From positions 49,083,847 through 49,147,846 of the forward strand of contig CP154954.1 in NCBI GenBank assembly GCA_039621445.1: a stretch of 64,000 bases of DNA, read 5' to 3'. Under the pieces are notes generated by a model that saw only the letters and a program-made list of their open reading frames with translations, was not told the origin of the DNA and made no database searches. This stretch comes from Euglena gracilis. Lineage: Eukaryota; Euglenida; Euglenophyceae; Euglenales. Below, one piece after another: positions 10,081-20,835 of this stretch (positions within the stretch are counted from its first letter, which is position 1; every line of letters begins with the position of its first letter). The translations under genes and the position numbers were made by a program.

Positions 10081-11856
10081 TTGCCCCCCCCCCCCAGCTG
10101 GCGTCAGCCACAGCTGGAAATTGTTGAAACTGAACAGAGATGGGCTCACCCCATGGTTGCTGAGAGTGGGCTGTTCATCCTCATCCCGCTGTAATGCTCC
10201 CCATAAATAACGCCCCCCACCAAATATAAAGCCTCCCAGGGACATGTTTGCAGACGTTCAATGCAGTAACATACCTACCGCTCCCCGGGAAATTGTCACC
10301 GGACTGGTTGGGACCCTGACAACTTCCTATCATGACAGGTTGGCCAGTACCAGGCCATGACAGTTTCCGGGGCGGGATCATGACAGTTTCCCGGAGGGGG
10401 GTATTTTATGTATTACGTTTTTATAATTATATGTATATAATATCATGCCATTACGTTGCATTATGTTGCTTTATTATTTATATTATATTATTCATTTATA
10501 TTACATTCCTTTCAATTATTTTTCATTTTAATATTTGTTATGTTAATGTGTAATGTGTGTCATAGTCACAATTCTTCACCAGAAAGGAGCCATTTTGGGC
10601 TAAAGCATTTCGAGGCAAAGAAATGCGGCATAAAAGTGGACATATGACAACCCCCCCCATGAAGAGGTTGGTGTATCTAAGAGGCCCCAGGGTGAAAACC
10701 CTATTTAAAAAACCCCATTAAACCCTATTAAAAAAGTGAATTAAAATTTATATTATAATTCCTACTGTAAGACATTTTCAGGCAAAAGGACAAATGAACA
10801 AACAGGCAGGCAAGCAGGCAGACAGACAGCACCCAGGGGGTGTTTCGGCTTGGGAGGGCGGGAAAGCATGTCCAAGAGATCCCATGGGCCAGACCTGGGG
10901 TTAGGTAATGAGATGCAAGAGACAGAGAATCACCACAGCACACATGCGGGTCTCGAGCAAAAGGCCGACGATGTGGTGCTTCATGAGCACGCTTCCGCAC
11001 ACCCCGGTCAAAGTTCACCCACCTCCACCCCTTTTGTCCAGAACCGGGAAAGATGGGTTAGAACGAAGGTTTCTTGGTCAAAATATGAGCAAGAACCATG
11101 TGCTGAGATGGTGGAGGGGGATAAGAACCAGGCTGCTTCTATGTTGCTTGTTGAGATCCAGGTGCTCAGAGAAGGGGGGGGGGGCAACGTGACTAAAGGA
11201 AGAATCTGGCAATTTCGTCAAAGAAAGAAAAAATCCTTCAGCGCTGTTCGACTTGAAGGCAACAAGATATTAAAAGCACCCTCCCTTGTTTGAGCACCGG
11301 AAAAGAAAGGAAAAGACAAATGGCAGAGATTATTTCGCCAAAATATGGGTCAGAACCAAGAAGGTGCTGCTTAGAGCTGACTGCGAAAAAATTCAGGCTT
11401 TTTTGCAGTCAACGCTTTTTCGTTGGGGGGGTCCACCAAGGTTGTATGGGAACCTTGGAGGGGGGTGGGGGACCCCCTTCCAAAATTAGGGGGGGGGGGG
11501 GACTCCCCTCCCCTCCTACCTCCAGTTTTCGGTCGCCGAAAATTTCGGCCGTTTTTTTGGGGCAAAAAAAAATCAATTTTTCTGAAACTTCTCAAAAATG
11601 GTGGGGAATCAGAGTAAATGTCAGGAGAACAAATCAAAGCCCTTAAAGTGTCCTATCTAACAGTATTTTCCGCGCAACTCTGTCCCGAGTTACGGCCATT
11701 TTTTGGCCGATTCTCCAGAATTTCATGTTGAGCCTCAAGAGGGCCCAAAAAGTCGTCTGGGACAAAAGGAAAACACTCTCTGCCGTCAGTCCCTTGGGCA
11801 GGGCGTTCATCCGCAACGCCAACTCCAGTTCTGAGTCAATTTTAGGGCTCGCTGAG
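10081..11856. other. Between copies 1 and 2; no supported gene
   Basis: Includes an AT-rich stretch at 10400-10560. A block at 10875-10920 (GATCCCATGGGCC..CCTGGGGTTAG) recurs at 31515-31560, showing that the duplicated unit extends beyond the exons. A repeat at 11430-11750 is related to 28840-29060. Confidence 0.4.
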
Positions 11857-11858
11857 GA

Positions 11859-11954
11859 TCAGCAGGCAGCGACGTTGAGGCTGCGCAGCAAATCCAGCAG
11901 AGGGTGGGGGGCGAACAGTTGGGCGGAGGCGGCGGGGGCGGGGGGAGTCGGCAG
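11859..11954 (-). CDS. Module E, copy 2: C-terminal exon
   Basis: Minus-strand frame ASAQLFAPHPLLDLLRSLNV, then AAC and a stop at 11859-11861. It is directly interrupted on its 5' side by the 1.8-kb element at 11955-13772. In copy 3 the corresponding sequence runs uninterrupted into module F. Confidence 0.6.
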   Translation of the reverse strand: MPTPPAPAASAQLFAPHPLLDLLRSLNVAAC

Positions 11955-13772
11955 CAAGCACCTCTGGTCAGCCATGCCCTTGGGCCCAGCATCGCCCAGC
12001 ATCGCCCAGCATCGCTCAGCATCGCCCAGCATCGCCCAGCATCGCCCAGCATCGCCTTTGGAGCCCTTGAAGGTGTACCTATAATGCCTGCTGCTTTTGC
12101 CGCTCTCGCCCACTTTTGGTTGCTTTTGGTCATCTTTGGTTGCTTTTTGACCACTTTGACCACTTTTGACTGCTTTTTGACCACTGTTGCCCACATTTGC
12201 TGCCTTTTGACCAATTTTGACTGCTTCTTGACCACTTTTGCTGCTTTTTGCCCACCTTTGCCCACCTTTGCCCATGTCCAACCACCTTTGCGGCTTTTTG
12301 ATCACTTTGCTGCTTTTTGACCACCTTTGGCCCCTTTTGCCTGCTTTTTGACCACTTTTGACAACTTTTGTTGCTTTTCGACCACCTTTGCCCACATTTG
12401 CTACTTTTTGCCCACGTTTGCTACTTTTTGCCCACTTTTGGCCATTGTTGCTGCTTTTTGATCACTTTCACTTTTTTTGCCCACTTTTGCTGCTTTTGAC
12501 CACTTTTGCCACGTTTGCCCACTTTTTTACCACTTTCGCTGCTTTCTGACCACTTTTACCCCACTTTTGCCTGCTTTTTGACCACTTTTTGACCACTTTT
12601 GCTGCTTTTTGCCGGAGGATGTGGTGCAGGCCTTTGAGATGGCAACATCGTGTGCAAATTGCAAGCCTCTTGCCGGTCAGACAAACAAAGTCCAAAACAG
12701 TTGTTGTGCTGGAGGGTGGAGGGTGGCACCCCATCTTGTCCATCTGCATCTTGTCCAGTATCTGCATCTTGTCCAGTATCTGCATCTTGTCTAGCATCTG
12801 CATCTTGTCCAACATCTGCTTCTTGTCCAGTATCTGCTTCTTGTCCACCATCTACTTCTTGTCCAGAAACTGCATCTTGTCCACCATCTGCATGTTGTCC
12901 AGTGTGTGCATCCAATTCATCTTGTCCAGCATCGGCATCTTGTCCAGTATCTGCATCTTGTCTAGCATCTGCATCTTGTCCAGCATCGGCACCTTGTCCA
13001 ACAACTGCATCTGCATCTTGTCCAGTGTCTGCATCCAGTTCATCTTGTCCAGCATCGGCATCTTGTCCAGTGTCTGCATCTTGTCTAGCATCTGCATCTT
13101 GTCCAGCATTGGAATCTTGTCCAGCAACTGCATCCAGTTCATCTTGTCCAGCATCGGCATCTTGTCCAGTATCTGCATCTTGTCCAGCATCTGCATCTTG
13201 TCCAGCATCGGCATCTTGTAGCATCTGCATCTTGTCCATCATCTGTCCAGTATTCATCCGTTGGCTCCTGATCAAGCCAAAATAACCACAAAAGCCCAAA
13301 AAATGGCCACAAAAAGCCCAAAATTGCCCACAAAAAGCCCCAAAAAGCAACCAAAATAACCAAAAATTGCCCAAAAACACCAACAATGTCTACAAAAGAT
13401 TGTGAAAAATGACCCAAAATCACCAAAAAGGCGCAAAATGGCCAAAAATGCCATACAATCTGCTCAAAAAGGCCCCAATTAGCCCAATATTTGCCAAATC
13501 AGTGATAAATAGCCCCCAAATTAGCAAAAATTGACCCATTATGGCCAAAATGGGTGTAAAACTGGAGATTTGTGGGAAAATTATCCCAAAAATAGTTCAA
13601 TTCTCCAAAATATACAAAAAAAATGCCAGCATCGCCCAGCATCGCCCAGCATCGCCCTGCATCGCCCAGCATCGCCCAGCATCGGAACCCCACCTCTGGT
13701 CTCCAAAAATCCAGCATCGCCCAGCATCGCCCTGCATCGCCCAGCATCGCCCAGCATCATCAGAGGTGCTTG
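11955..13772. mobile_element. 1818-bp CAAGCACCTCTG element carrying three minisatellites
   Basis: Inverted ends are CAAGCACCTCTG and CAGAGGTGCTTG, with identical flanking duplications GTCGGCAG (11947-11954 and 13773-13780). Copy 3 has the empty site. Inside, left to right: CAGCATCGCC units (11990-12056), TTTTGACCACTTTTGCTGC-type units (12100-12610), a 117-bp non-repetitive core (12619-12735), ATCTTGTCCAGCATCTGC units (12735-13235), an AAAATGGCC-rich stretch, and CAGCATCGCC units again (13623-13760). Large Asp-Ala-Gly-Gln and Ser-Ala-Ser-Cys open frames reflect an 18-bp repeat period and are not genes. A sister element is at 17196-18931. Confidence 0.9.
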
Positions 13773-13780
13773 GTCGGCAG

Positions 13781-13870
13781 GGCGCAGCCCCGGAGGGCAG
13801 TGCGGGCTTGGCGGCAGCGACCCCGACGGCGTCGTTGGGGATGGGGGGGCAGGGATGTGTGGGGACCCCT
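13781..13870 (-). CDS. Module F, copy 2
   Basis: Minus frame NDAVGVAAAKPALPSGAAPC, then RP. It joins directly to module E once the 1818-bp element and one duplication copy are removed, matching the uninterrupted order of copy 3. Confidence 0.5.
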
Positions 13871-15117
13871 GAGTGGGGGGGACCCCTCACACGGGTGGGG
13901 ACTACCTCGAACCTGTTAGGGGCTTTCTATGGCCGTTCAGAGTCATGGATACTGGGCCGAAATTGTTGGGATTAGATGTATAAAGGCATGCGTATGCATT
14001 CAAACCTAACTAACCATTGAACCTAAAATTTTATTTGAAAATAAAACACACACCCAAACTGCTCTGTTTATGACTTCCTTGAATGTTTTTCATGTGGAAA
14101 AAAATCAAAAAAAATGTTCAATCCGCTGAAAAGCGAGGGGGAAAATCATTGTTGGTGCTTCCTGCAGATTCTTTTTCACTGCTTTTGGAAGGGTGTGGGG
14201 GTCAGACGACCACTCCCAACATCGGGGGGGGGGGGTCAGGACCTCCTTGCCCCCAAGCACCTTCGGTCACATACCCGCATCCCCGCGTCAGTGGCCGCAC
14301 CCACATTCCCTCATTCGCTCAAGTAAGGGCATAAAGGCATTTCCCCACCCCACTCCAACAGTCGCCTTACCTGCATCCCTGCATCCGCTCCAGTACGGGA
14401 TGGCCTGGTGGGGGTCAACCCCCCCCCTCCGGGAGGTACGGGGGGTTGACCCCCCCCACACACAGCATTCGGTGCCGAAGGAAAATTTTGAACTAAATAA
14501 GTGGTTCCTTGTGTACAGGGAGGCTTGGTGGGGGGGTCCACCCCTCCACGTACCACCCATGGGGTTGCGGGGATCCCCGTACAGCCCTGGCCCCAATAAC
14601 TGCACACCCATCCCATATCCAGACATCTGCTCCACACACACAAAGTGGTGCAAAATGGTCAAATATCGTCAAAATGGACGATATTTGAATATGAATTTAA
14701 ATGGACCCAAAAAAAATGCCAATAGTGGTTTGAAATAGCCAAAAAAAATGACCACAAATGGGTCACAGGAGAAAATGGCCCAAGACCAGAAGAAAATGAG
14801 CAGCCAAAAATGGCCAAAAATAGGTCAAAAGGGGCCAAAAGGGGCCAAAAGCTACATAAATTGGCCAAAAGTGGCAAAAAGTGGCAAACAACCTCCAAAA
14901 GCGGCCAAAGTGGCTGGAAACAAGTCGAACAACAGCCAAAAAATCTCCGCATCGCCCTGCATCACCGTGCATTGCCCTGCATCACCCGACATCGTCAAAC
15001 TTGCCCACCACCTACCTCAATACCAAAAGTCCCTGGGGGGGGGGGGGGTTGCGGTCTGTGCTGTGGTGCCAGTGCTCACACTTTTTTCAAACAAAAACAG
15101 CCCCAAAGCATGATTTT
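13871..15117. other. Presumed intron; AAAATGGCC and CATCGCC repeats
   Basis: Degenerate GGCCAAAAGTGGCAAAA repeats at 14740-14930 and CATCGCCCTGCATCACC repeats at 14950-14995 resemble the interior of the 1.8-kb elements without recognisable ends. No conserved module. Confidence 0.45.
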
Positions 15118-15540
15118 GTAATTTTGGGAACACGCTAATTTTAGAAATATAGATTTTGTTGGTCAGATAAAAATCCGAAAATGACAAAAAAAAGACGAAA
15201 AGTTTGGCCTAAGGCAAAAAAAAATATGGTCCAAGATGCAGAAATCCTCGAAGTCAAAATCATTTCCAAGCAGAAAATGGAGGGGAAAAAGCATACAAAA
15301 AAGCCAGAAGTTGCCAAAATTTGCCTAAATTTGTCAAATTTGGCTAACTTTGGCAACAAATAAAAAAAAAACACCTGGGTTCCCTTGTGAAACGTCCAAA
15401 AATGACCGGAACTCACTTCACCTCCCATTTTTGGTCCATGCGAAAAAATTGCTGAGAAAGGGGAAAAAAATGCGGAGAAAAATGCGGGAAAAATGCAGAG
15501 GATTGCGGAAAATGCGGAAATATTGCGGTAACCAATTCTC
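15118..15540. repeat. Dispersed repeat J, copy 1
   Basis: A-rich repeat with a shared core (AACACCTGGGTTCCCTTGTG..ACTCA..GCGAAAAAATTGC). Other copies are at 21055-21440 and 46740-47000, and a weaker one at 55440-55700. No terminal repeats or coding frame identified. Confidence 0.65.
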
Positions 15541-15717
15541 CCCGGGACTGGTCTCAATTTTGCAGGGTGCAAAACAGCAGAGAGGCTGGGGGCGGTGCCG
15601 TGCCAGTGTGCACACAATTGGCTGGCAGCGACTTCGGGGCATGGGGCTGGGTATGACCCACACAAGTTGAGGTGTAGGCAATTTATGCTCCACACAGCAC
15701 ATTGCAGGCAATTCCTG

Positions 15718-15905
15718 TGGCTCGCTGGGCTGGAGAGGTCCGCTTCCAGCGCTGCCAACGCCGGAGGGGCCGGGGTGGCACTCTCCGGGGGCGGCGTGGC
15801 CGGCCGGTCCTGGTCCTCGGTGGGGTCCCGGGGACGGGCTGGGGGGGTCCGCAGGCTGAACGGGAAGACGTGGGCTGGTGGGCGCGGCCAGGGCTTGATT
15901 GACTC
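15718..15905 (-). CDS. Module C, copy 2
   Basis: Minus frame WPRPPAHVFPFSLRTPPARP ... APPALAALEADLSSPA. It differs from copy 3 mostly at single positions, with both ends in the same frame. Position downstream of D and upstream of F matches the other copies. Confidence 0.6.
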
Positions 15906-16224
15906 GGCACAGCGTCTTTGCCATGGTCAATGCAGAGTCAGCAAAATAACTGGGCACCTGTTCTGGGCCGGCAATGGGTGTCTCATTTGCAATCCCAACT
16001 CCTTATTGCTTCCCAATCTCAAAATTGAATGCCAACCCAGAAATCACATGAACACACACAAGCAAACCACACACAACACACGCATTCAGACAACACACAT
16101 TGAAAGCTGCACGGTGTGCATGGTGTGCACGGAGTTCCGCATACCATACCTCGGTATCTCCACAGACAAAACTGCCGACCACTCCACCACAGCACCACAC
16201 CACACCATCACTGACTGGTAAAAA

Positions 16225-16885
16225 AGTCACACACAGCCACAACATTCAGGAATAGCAGGCGTTCCTTCCGTCAACGCCTGGGCAGCGACCCGACTTGACT
16301 ACTGGGTCCGCTGGCCAGGGCCAGGCATTGTTTTTTAAGGCACCATTGAAAGCCTTAAAAAAAAAACCTTAAAATGCCTAAAAAGTTGCACAAAAAGCCG
16401 TAAAAAAACCCTAATGCACCCTGTAAAACCATTTGAAAAAAACCCTTTAAAACCCTCAATAAAACTCCGGCAAACATTTCAAATTTTGAGCAAAATGAAG
16501 TTGCACAACAAATTTTTCTGCAATCGCTGGGAACTCTTCCATTTACTTGAACTCGCAAAAAACGTTTTCGAGTTTTCTGAAGTTGGACCCCTTCGGTATC
16601 GGGTTGGCCCTTTGGGTCGTAATTGGGAAGTAAAAATATCAAAAAATAGGGGGGAAAAATGCCATAAAAATTTGAAATTTATTCGCCTGAAAAATAATGC
16701 CTGGCCAGGGCTCCCGGGGAGCGGCGGCCAACGGGGACCGGGCCAATGCTGGGCTGCCAAGGGCCTCCAGGGTAGGGGGGGACCCCGGCCGCTTGCTGGA
16801 GTCCCCCGAGGAGACAGGGTTCGGGGGCGCCCCCCTGCCGTTGGCTGGCACCCAACCCTTGCGGCTGCCCAGTGAAAGGATTGGT
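16225..16885 (-). CDS. Module D, copy 2, interrupted
   Basis: The minus frame reads LPANGRGAPPNPVSSGDSSK and continues to REPWP. After the element at 16322-16703 it goes on as ADPVVKSGRCPGVDGRNACY to a stop. Copy 3 (36455-36670) has the same frame uninterrupted, with conservative changes (SGD/SGG, VVK/VVR, GRN/GRD). Copy 2 has 18 extra bases near 16755, an in-frame difference that supports coding. It is Ser/Pro/Arg-rich and probably disordered. The stop at the end of the frame suggests either an alternative end or a splice before it. Confidence 0.5.
16322..16703. mobile_element. 382-bp CAGGCATTRTT element in module D
   Basis: Ends are CAGGCATTGTTTTTTAAGGC and CCTGAAAAATAATGCCTG. Perfect 8-bp duplications GCCAGGGC lie at 16314-16321 and 16704-16711, and copy 3 has the empty site at about 36513. 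The interior is rich in CCTTAAAA. It shares ends with the 3.2-kb element at 21912-25106, so it is a short internally deleted relative. Confidence 0.9.
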
Positions 16886-17004
16886 ACCTTTTCTTTCGCT
16901 GAGAAACACCCGGGGAAGCCTTCTGTGTCCTGCAGTTTGTTTGGAATGCTGGAGCCATTGCAGCTGGACCGTCAGAGCAGCAGCGCAACAGCAGTGCCAA
17001 CTCA

Positions 17005-19025
17005 TTGAATCAACGCAAAGGAGAGTTCGTTAGGACGGCAAATGCGCCGAAGCCCCGTGTACCCAGGTTGCCCTGCGGCACCACGCCGGGTTGGACAGAG
17101 TCTCATCGGCCAATCGGACGTTGAAAGCGCGTGCAGGCCAAAGCGGACCCCCCCAGCGGCGCCAGAACCGCGACACGCCAATGCCTCATGACAGACAAGC
17201 ACCTCTGGTCATCCATGCCCTTGGGCCCCAGCATCGCCCAGCATCGCCCTGCATCGCCCAGCATCGCCCAGCATCGCCCAACATCGCCCAGCATCGCCTT
17301 TGGAGCCCTTGAAGGTGTGCCTATAATGCCTGCTGCTTTTGCCGCTCTCGCCCACTTTTGGCTACTTTTGGCTACCTTTGGTTGCTTTTTGACCACTTTG
17401 ACTGCTTTTTGAACACTTTTGCCCACATTTGCTGCCTTTTGACCAATTTTGACTGCTCCTTGACCACTTTTACTGTTTTTCCCCCACTTTTGCCCTTTTC
17501 CAACCACCTTTGCGGCTTTTTGATCACTTTTGCTGCTTTTTGACCACTTTTGGCCCCTTTTGCCGCTTTTCGCCCACCTTTGTGGCTACTTTTTGATCAC
17601 TTTTGCCCACTCTTGCCTGTGTTTTGACCACTTTTGCCCACATTTGCTACTTTTTGTCCACTTTTGGCCATTGTTGCTGCTTCCTGATCACTTTTGCTGC
17701 TTTTTGACCACTTTTGCTGCTTTCTGACCACTTTTGCCCCACTTTTGCTTTTTTTTTCACCACTTTTTGACCACGTTTGCTGCTTTTTGCCGGCACAGGG
17801 TGTGGTGTGCAGGCCTGTGAGATGGCAACATCGAGTGCAAGTTGCAAGCCTCTTGCCGGTCAGACAAACAGAGACAAAAACAGTTGTTGTGCTAGATGGT
17901 GGAGGGTGGCACCCCTGCAACTGCAACGGGGTGTCGACCAAACACCCCGCCTAGACCAGGCTGGATCTGCGGCGAGTGTTCAGAGGTCATACCAGCAACG
18001 GCCAAGGACGGACACAGCAAAGTGGCGTTGTCCAGCATCTGCACCTTGTCCACCACCTGCATCTTGTCCAGCATCTGCATCTTGTCCAGCATCTGCACAA
18101 CAGCATCGGCATGTTGTCCACCATCTGCATCTTGTCCACCATCTGCACCTTGTCCAGCATCGGCATCTTATCAATATCTGCAACGTTGTCCAGTGTCTGC
18201 ATCCACTTCATCTTGTCCAGCATCTGCTTCTTGTCCCAGCATCTGCATGTTGTCCAGTATCTGCATCTACTTCATCTTGTCCAACATCGGCATCTTGTCC
18301 AGTATCAACATCTTGTCCAACGCCTGCATCTTGTCCAGCATCTGCATCTTGTCCAGTGTCAACCATTGGCACCCAACCTAACCAAATTAACCACAAAAGC
18401 CCAAAAATGCCCACAAAAAAACCCAAAATTGACCACAAAAAGCCCCCAAAAAGCAACCAAAATGACCCAAAATTCCTTCAAATAACCAAAAAAAGCCCAA
18501 AATGCCAAAAGATTGTGAAAAATGACCCAAAATCACCACAAAAGCGCAAAATGGCCAAAAATGCCATAAAATGTGCTCGAACAGCCCCAATTAGCCCAAT
18601 ATTTGCCAAATCAGTGACAAATAGCCCCCAAATTAGCAAAAATTGCAAAAAGCAAAATTAGCAAATTAGCAAAAAAAAATTGACCCATAATGGCCAAAAT
18701 GGGTGTAAGACTTGAGAATTGTGGGGAAATTATCCTAAAAAAGCGTTTAATTCTTCAAAATGTACAAAAAATTGCCAGCATCGCCTAGCATCGCCCAGCA
18801 TCGCCCTGCATCGCCCAGCATCGCCCAGCATCGGAACCCCACCTCTGGTCTCCAAAATTCCAGCATCGCCCAGCATCGCCCAGCATCGCCCAGCATCGCC
18901 CAGCATCGCCCAGCATCATCAGAGGTGCTTGATGACAGAGACCGCAGGGGGGCGGAGAGGGGACGCGGGGCAGCCGGCGCCGGCGGAGTGGCTTCGGAGA
19001 TGACGTAGCGAGCAGGGCTCTCTGA
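17005..19025 (-). CDS. Module G, copy 2, interrupted
   Basis: Minus frame ESPARYVISEATPPAPAAPR, then PLSAPLRSLS (18940-19025). It continues after the element as HEALACRGSGAAGG and on towards RPNELSF (17005-17195). The 1736-bp element at 17196-18931 separates the two parts. The PARYV core is shared by all four copies; the downstream half has no clear counterpart elsewhere, so its coding status is less certain. Confidence 0.45.
17196..18931. mobile_element. 1736-bp CAAGCACCTCTG element in module G
   Basis: Ends CAAGCACCTCTG and CAGAGGTGCTTG, duplications ATGACAGA at 17188-17195 and 18932-18939, identical. The internal order matches 11955-13772: CAGCATCGCC units, TTTTGACCACTTTTGCTGC units (17350-17790), non-repetitive core (17800-17925), ATCTTGTCCAGCATCTGC units (18030-18360), A-rich segment, CAGCATCGCC units (18775-18920). 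Repeat numbers differ from the sister element. Confidence 0.9.
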
Positions 19026-19796
19026 TCGGGAGGGGACTGTTCCATGGGGGAAAATGAACTCTATGCCAACGCCTCCAACACACATTTATGCTGGTCTCGG
19101 ATCGGGGGGTCGCTAGAGCGGGGGGGGGGGCAAGTTGGCAAGTTGGGGATGCATGGATGTATGGTCATTTTGGCTATTTTCCTTTAGGCCCTTTTTGGCC
19201 AATTATAGGCCGATTTTGTCATTTCTGGCCACTTTGGGTGAAATGCATTAAGTTTTTTTCCTCTCGCAGTTTTCTTCTTTTTGCTGTTTCAGTCATTTTA
19301 CTGTGACTTTACCATTTTTGGACATTTTTGTTACTTTCCTGTCAACTTGCAAGATCAGAGGGCCATTGCCGTTGCACGTTCCACCGCCGTTTTGGCGTTG
19401 CAATAAAAAAAAACACAGCAAAAAAAGACAATCAAAAGCAAACACTGCATTTTGAATTGACCAGTGTGGAAACACAAAAGACAAAGCTCATTGGGCACAT
19501 TGGATGGGAAATTGTGTGGCAATGCCATGTTCACGTGTGAAACACTCTTTGGAGAACTAATGCTGAAGGAAAATGCAAAAATTTATTCGCACAACTCTGC
19601 CCAAGCATAGTATCCAGAAAGGTCTGACCAGGGGAAGGTCATTGGACAAGCCTTGTTGCTGAACGGGGGGAACGGGGGGGGGGGGGCAGCTGAACCGAAA
19701 AAAAGCAAAAGTCGAGGCGTTCACATAAGCTGGGAGAAGGGGTGACTGCATTCCCTCTCAAAGCACGACAGTGTGGCGACTGCCGAGGTAACGACA
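19026..19796. other. Presumed intron, nothing recognised
   Basis: Between modules A and G of copy 2. T-rich with G-runs near 19100 and 19670; no conserved module. Confidence 0.4.
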
Positions 19797-19961
19797 GGGA
19801 GGCCCCTGGCCGGGGTGCAGTTTGCTGCACTTCCCGCCGAACTTGCACTGCCCCGTCATGGCCCACACCTCACACACCTGCCGGCCGGCCTGGGCCTGCA
19901 CCGCCCCGGACAGCTGCCGGTAGTCCGAGAGGTCCGGGTGGGGGAATCGGCACCGGGGGGA
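19797..19961 (-). CDS. Module A, copy 2: intact CCCH exon
   Basis: Uninterrupted minus frame: SPRCRFPHPDLSDYRQLSGA, then VQAQAGRQVCEVWAMTGQCK and FGGKCSKLHPGQG. It supplies the last Cys and His of finger 1 and a complete C-x8-C-x5-C-x3-H finger 2, about 50 residues. The possible acceptor GGGGGCAG is at 19962-19963. It is the clean empty-site reference for the insertions at 4296-4561 and 49259-49536. The predicted role is RNA binding, from the CCCH family. Whether copy 2 is functional is doubtful because six elements interrupt its modules. Confidence 0.75.
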
Positions 19962-20027
19962 CTGCCCCCGCCTTGCCTCTGCTCCCGGCAATGGTGTCCA
20001 TATGGAGGTATTTGAATCCCAACGTAC

Positions 20028-20135
20028 CCCCCCCTCCCTTTGTCCAAACGACCATTTACCTGCAACCTATGACCAGAGGGGGTGGTCGTACGCCCCCATC
20101 ACCTGCAACCTGTGACCGGGGGGTGGTCATTATAA
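20028..20135. repeat. ACCTGCAACCTGTGACC repeat fragment
   Basis: Partial copy of the elements at 21607-21869 and 47109-47368: two units of ACCTGCAACC(T)RTGACC with GGTGGTCRT tails, without both CGTACGAC ends. Confidence 0.6.
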
Positions 20136-20835
20136 AGGGGGCAAAGACTCACGCACAGCGAAAAGCGGGAAAAATTCATAAAGGAGGTAAGCCCAAACAC
20201 AGCGGCTGCTCCTGAGGGGGTGTCATGAACGATAGCTGTTGTGGTATTCTGGCTGCTGTGCAAATGCTACACCGAAGGGGTGCGGGGCAGGCACTATTCC
20301 GCGGGCCCCCTGCCCCCGGCTTCTTCAGAAAACCCCTCCTTGCATTGCTGTTTGTGTTGTCTCCACACTGGGCAGTGCTACGTTGGGATTCAAATAAAAG
20401 CCGGTGAACACAAATGCTGCCAAGACCAGCCGAGTTGGAATTCTGCAGCCAACACTTGGAGGCGAAATCCCCAGAAACCCTTCAAAAATACGACTTTGTG
20501 GTTGCGTTGGATTTTTCCAAATGCCTTTTGGCGCTTTGCACCAGGATTTTGCGTGCTCAGCCCATCTGTGCCAGTGTGCCAGGCTGGCCCAAAATTTATT
20601 CCGGCACACCCCCTCCCCAAGGAGGGGGGGGTCAGCAGCCTGGCTGGAAGCTGCTGGCTGGGGAAACTGTGCGGGACCCTCTCCCCCCCCCGGGGTGGGG
20701 TCACCTGTGGAAAAACTCCCGCTGAGGAAATCCCTGGAGCACGAGAATGGTGTGGGAATGAGACGTTATTGAGCGAAGCACGTGTGACCACAGGAGCGGG
20801 GAGTGGGGGAGGCAAGGTAGGCGGGGTCAGGCTGC
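20136..20835. other. Presumed intron, nothing recognised
   Basis: Between B and A of copy 2. Overlapping open frames on both strands, none conserved in other copies. Confidence 0.35.

Noticed and set aside
12556-13386. 276-residue minus-strand open frame rich in Asp-Ala-Gly-Gln
   Set aside because: It is an 18-bp minisatellite; a period divisible by three keeps frames open on both strands.
11947-13780. The 1818-bp element acting as an intron, since GTCGGCAG begins GT and ends AG
   Set aside because: The gene is read on the other strand, where no GT donor lies near the junction; plus-strand splicing would delete both duplication copies and shift the frame.
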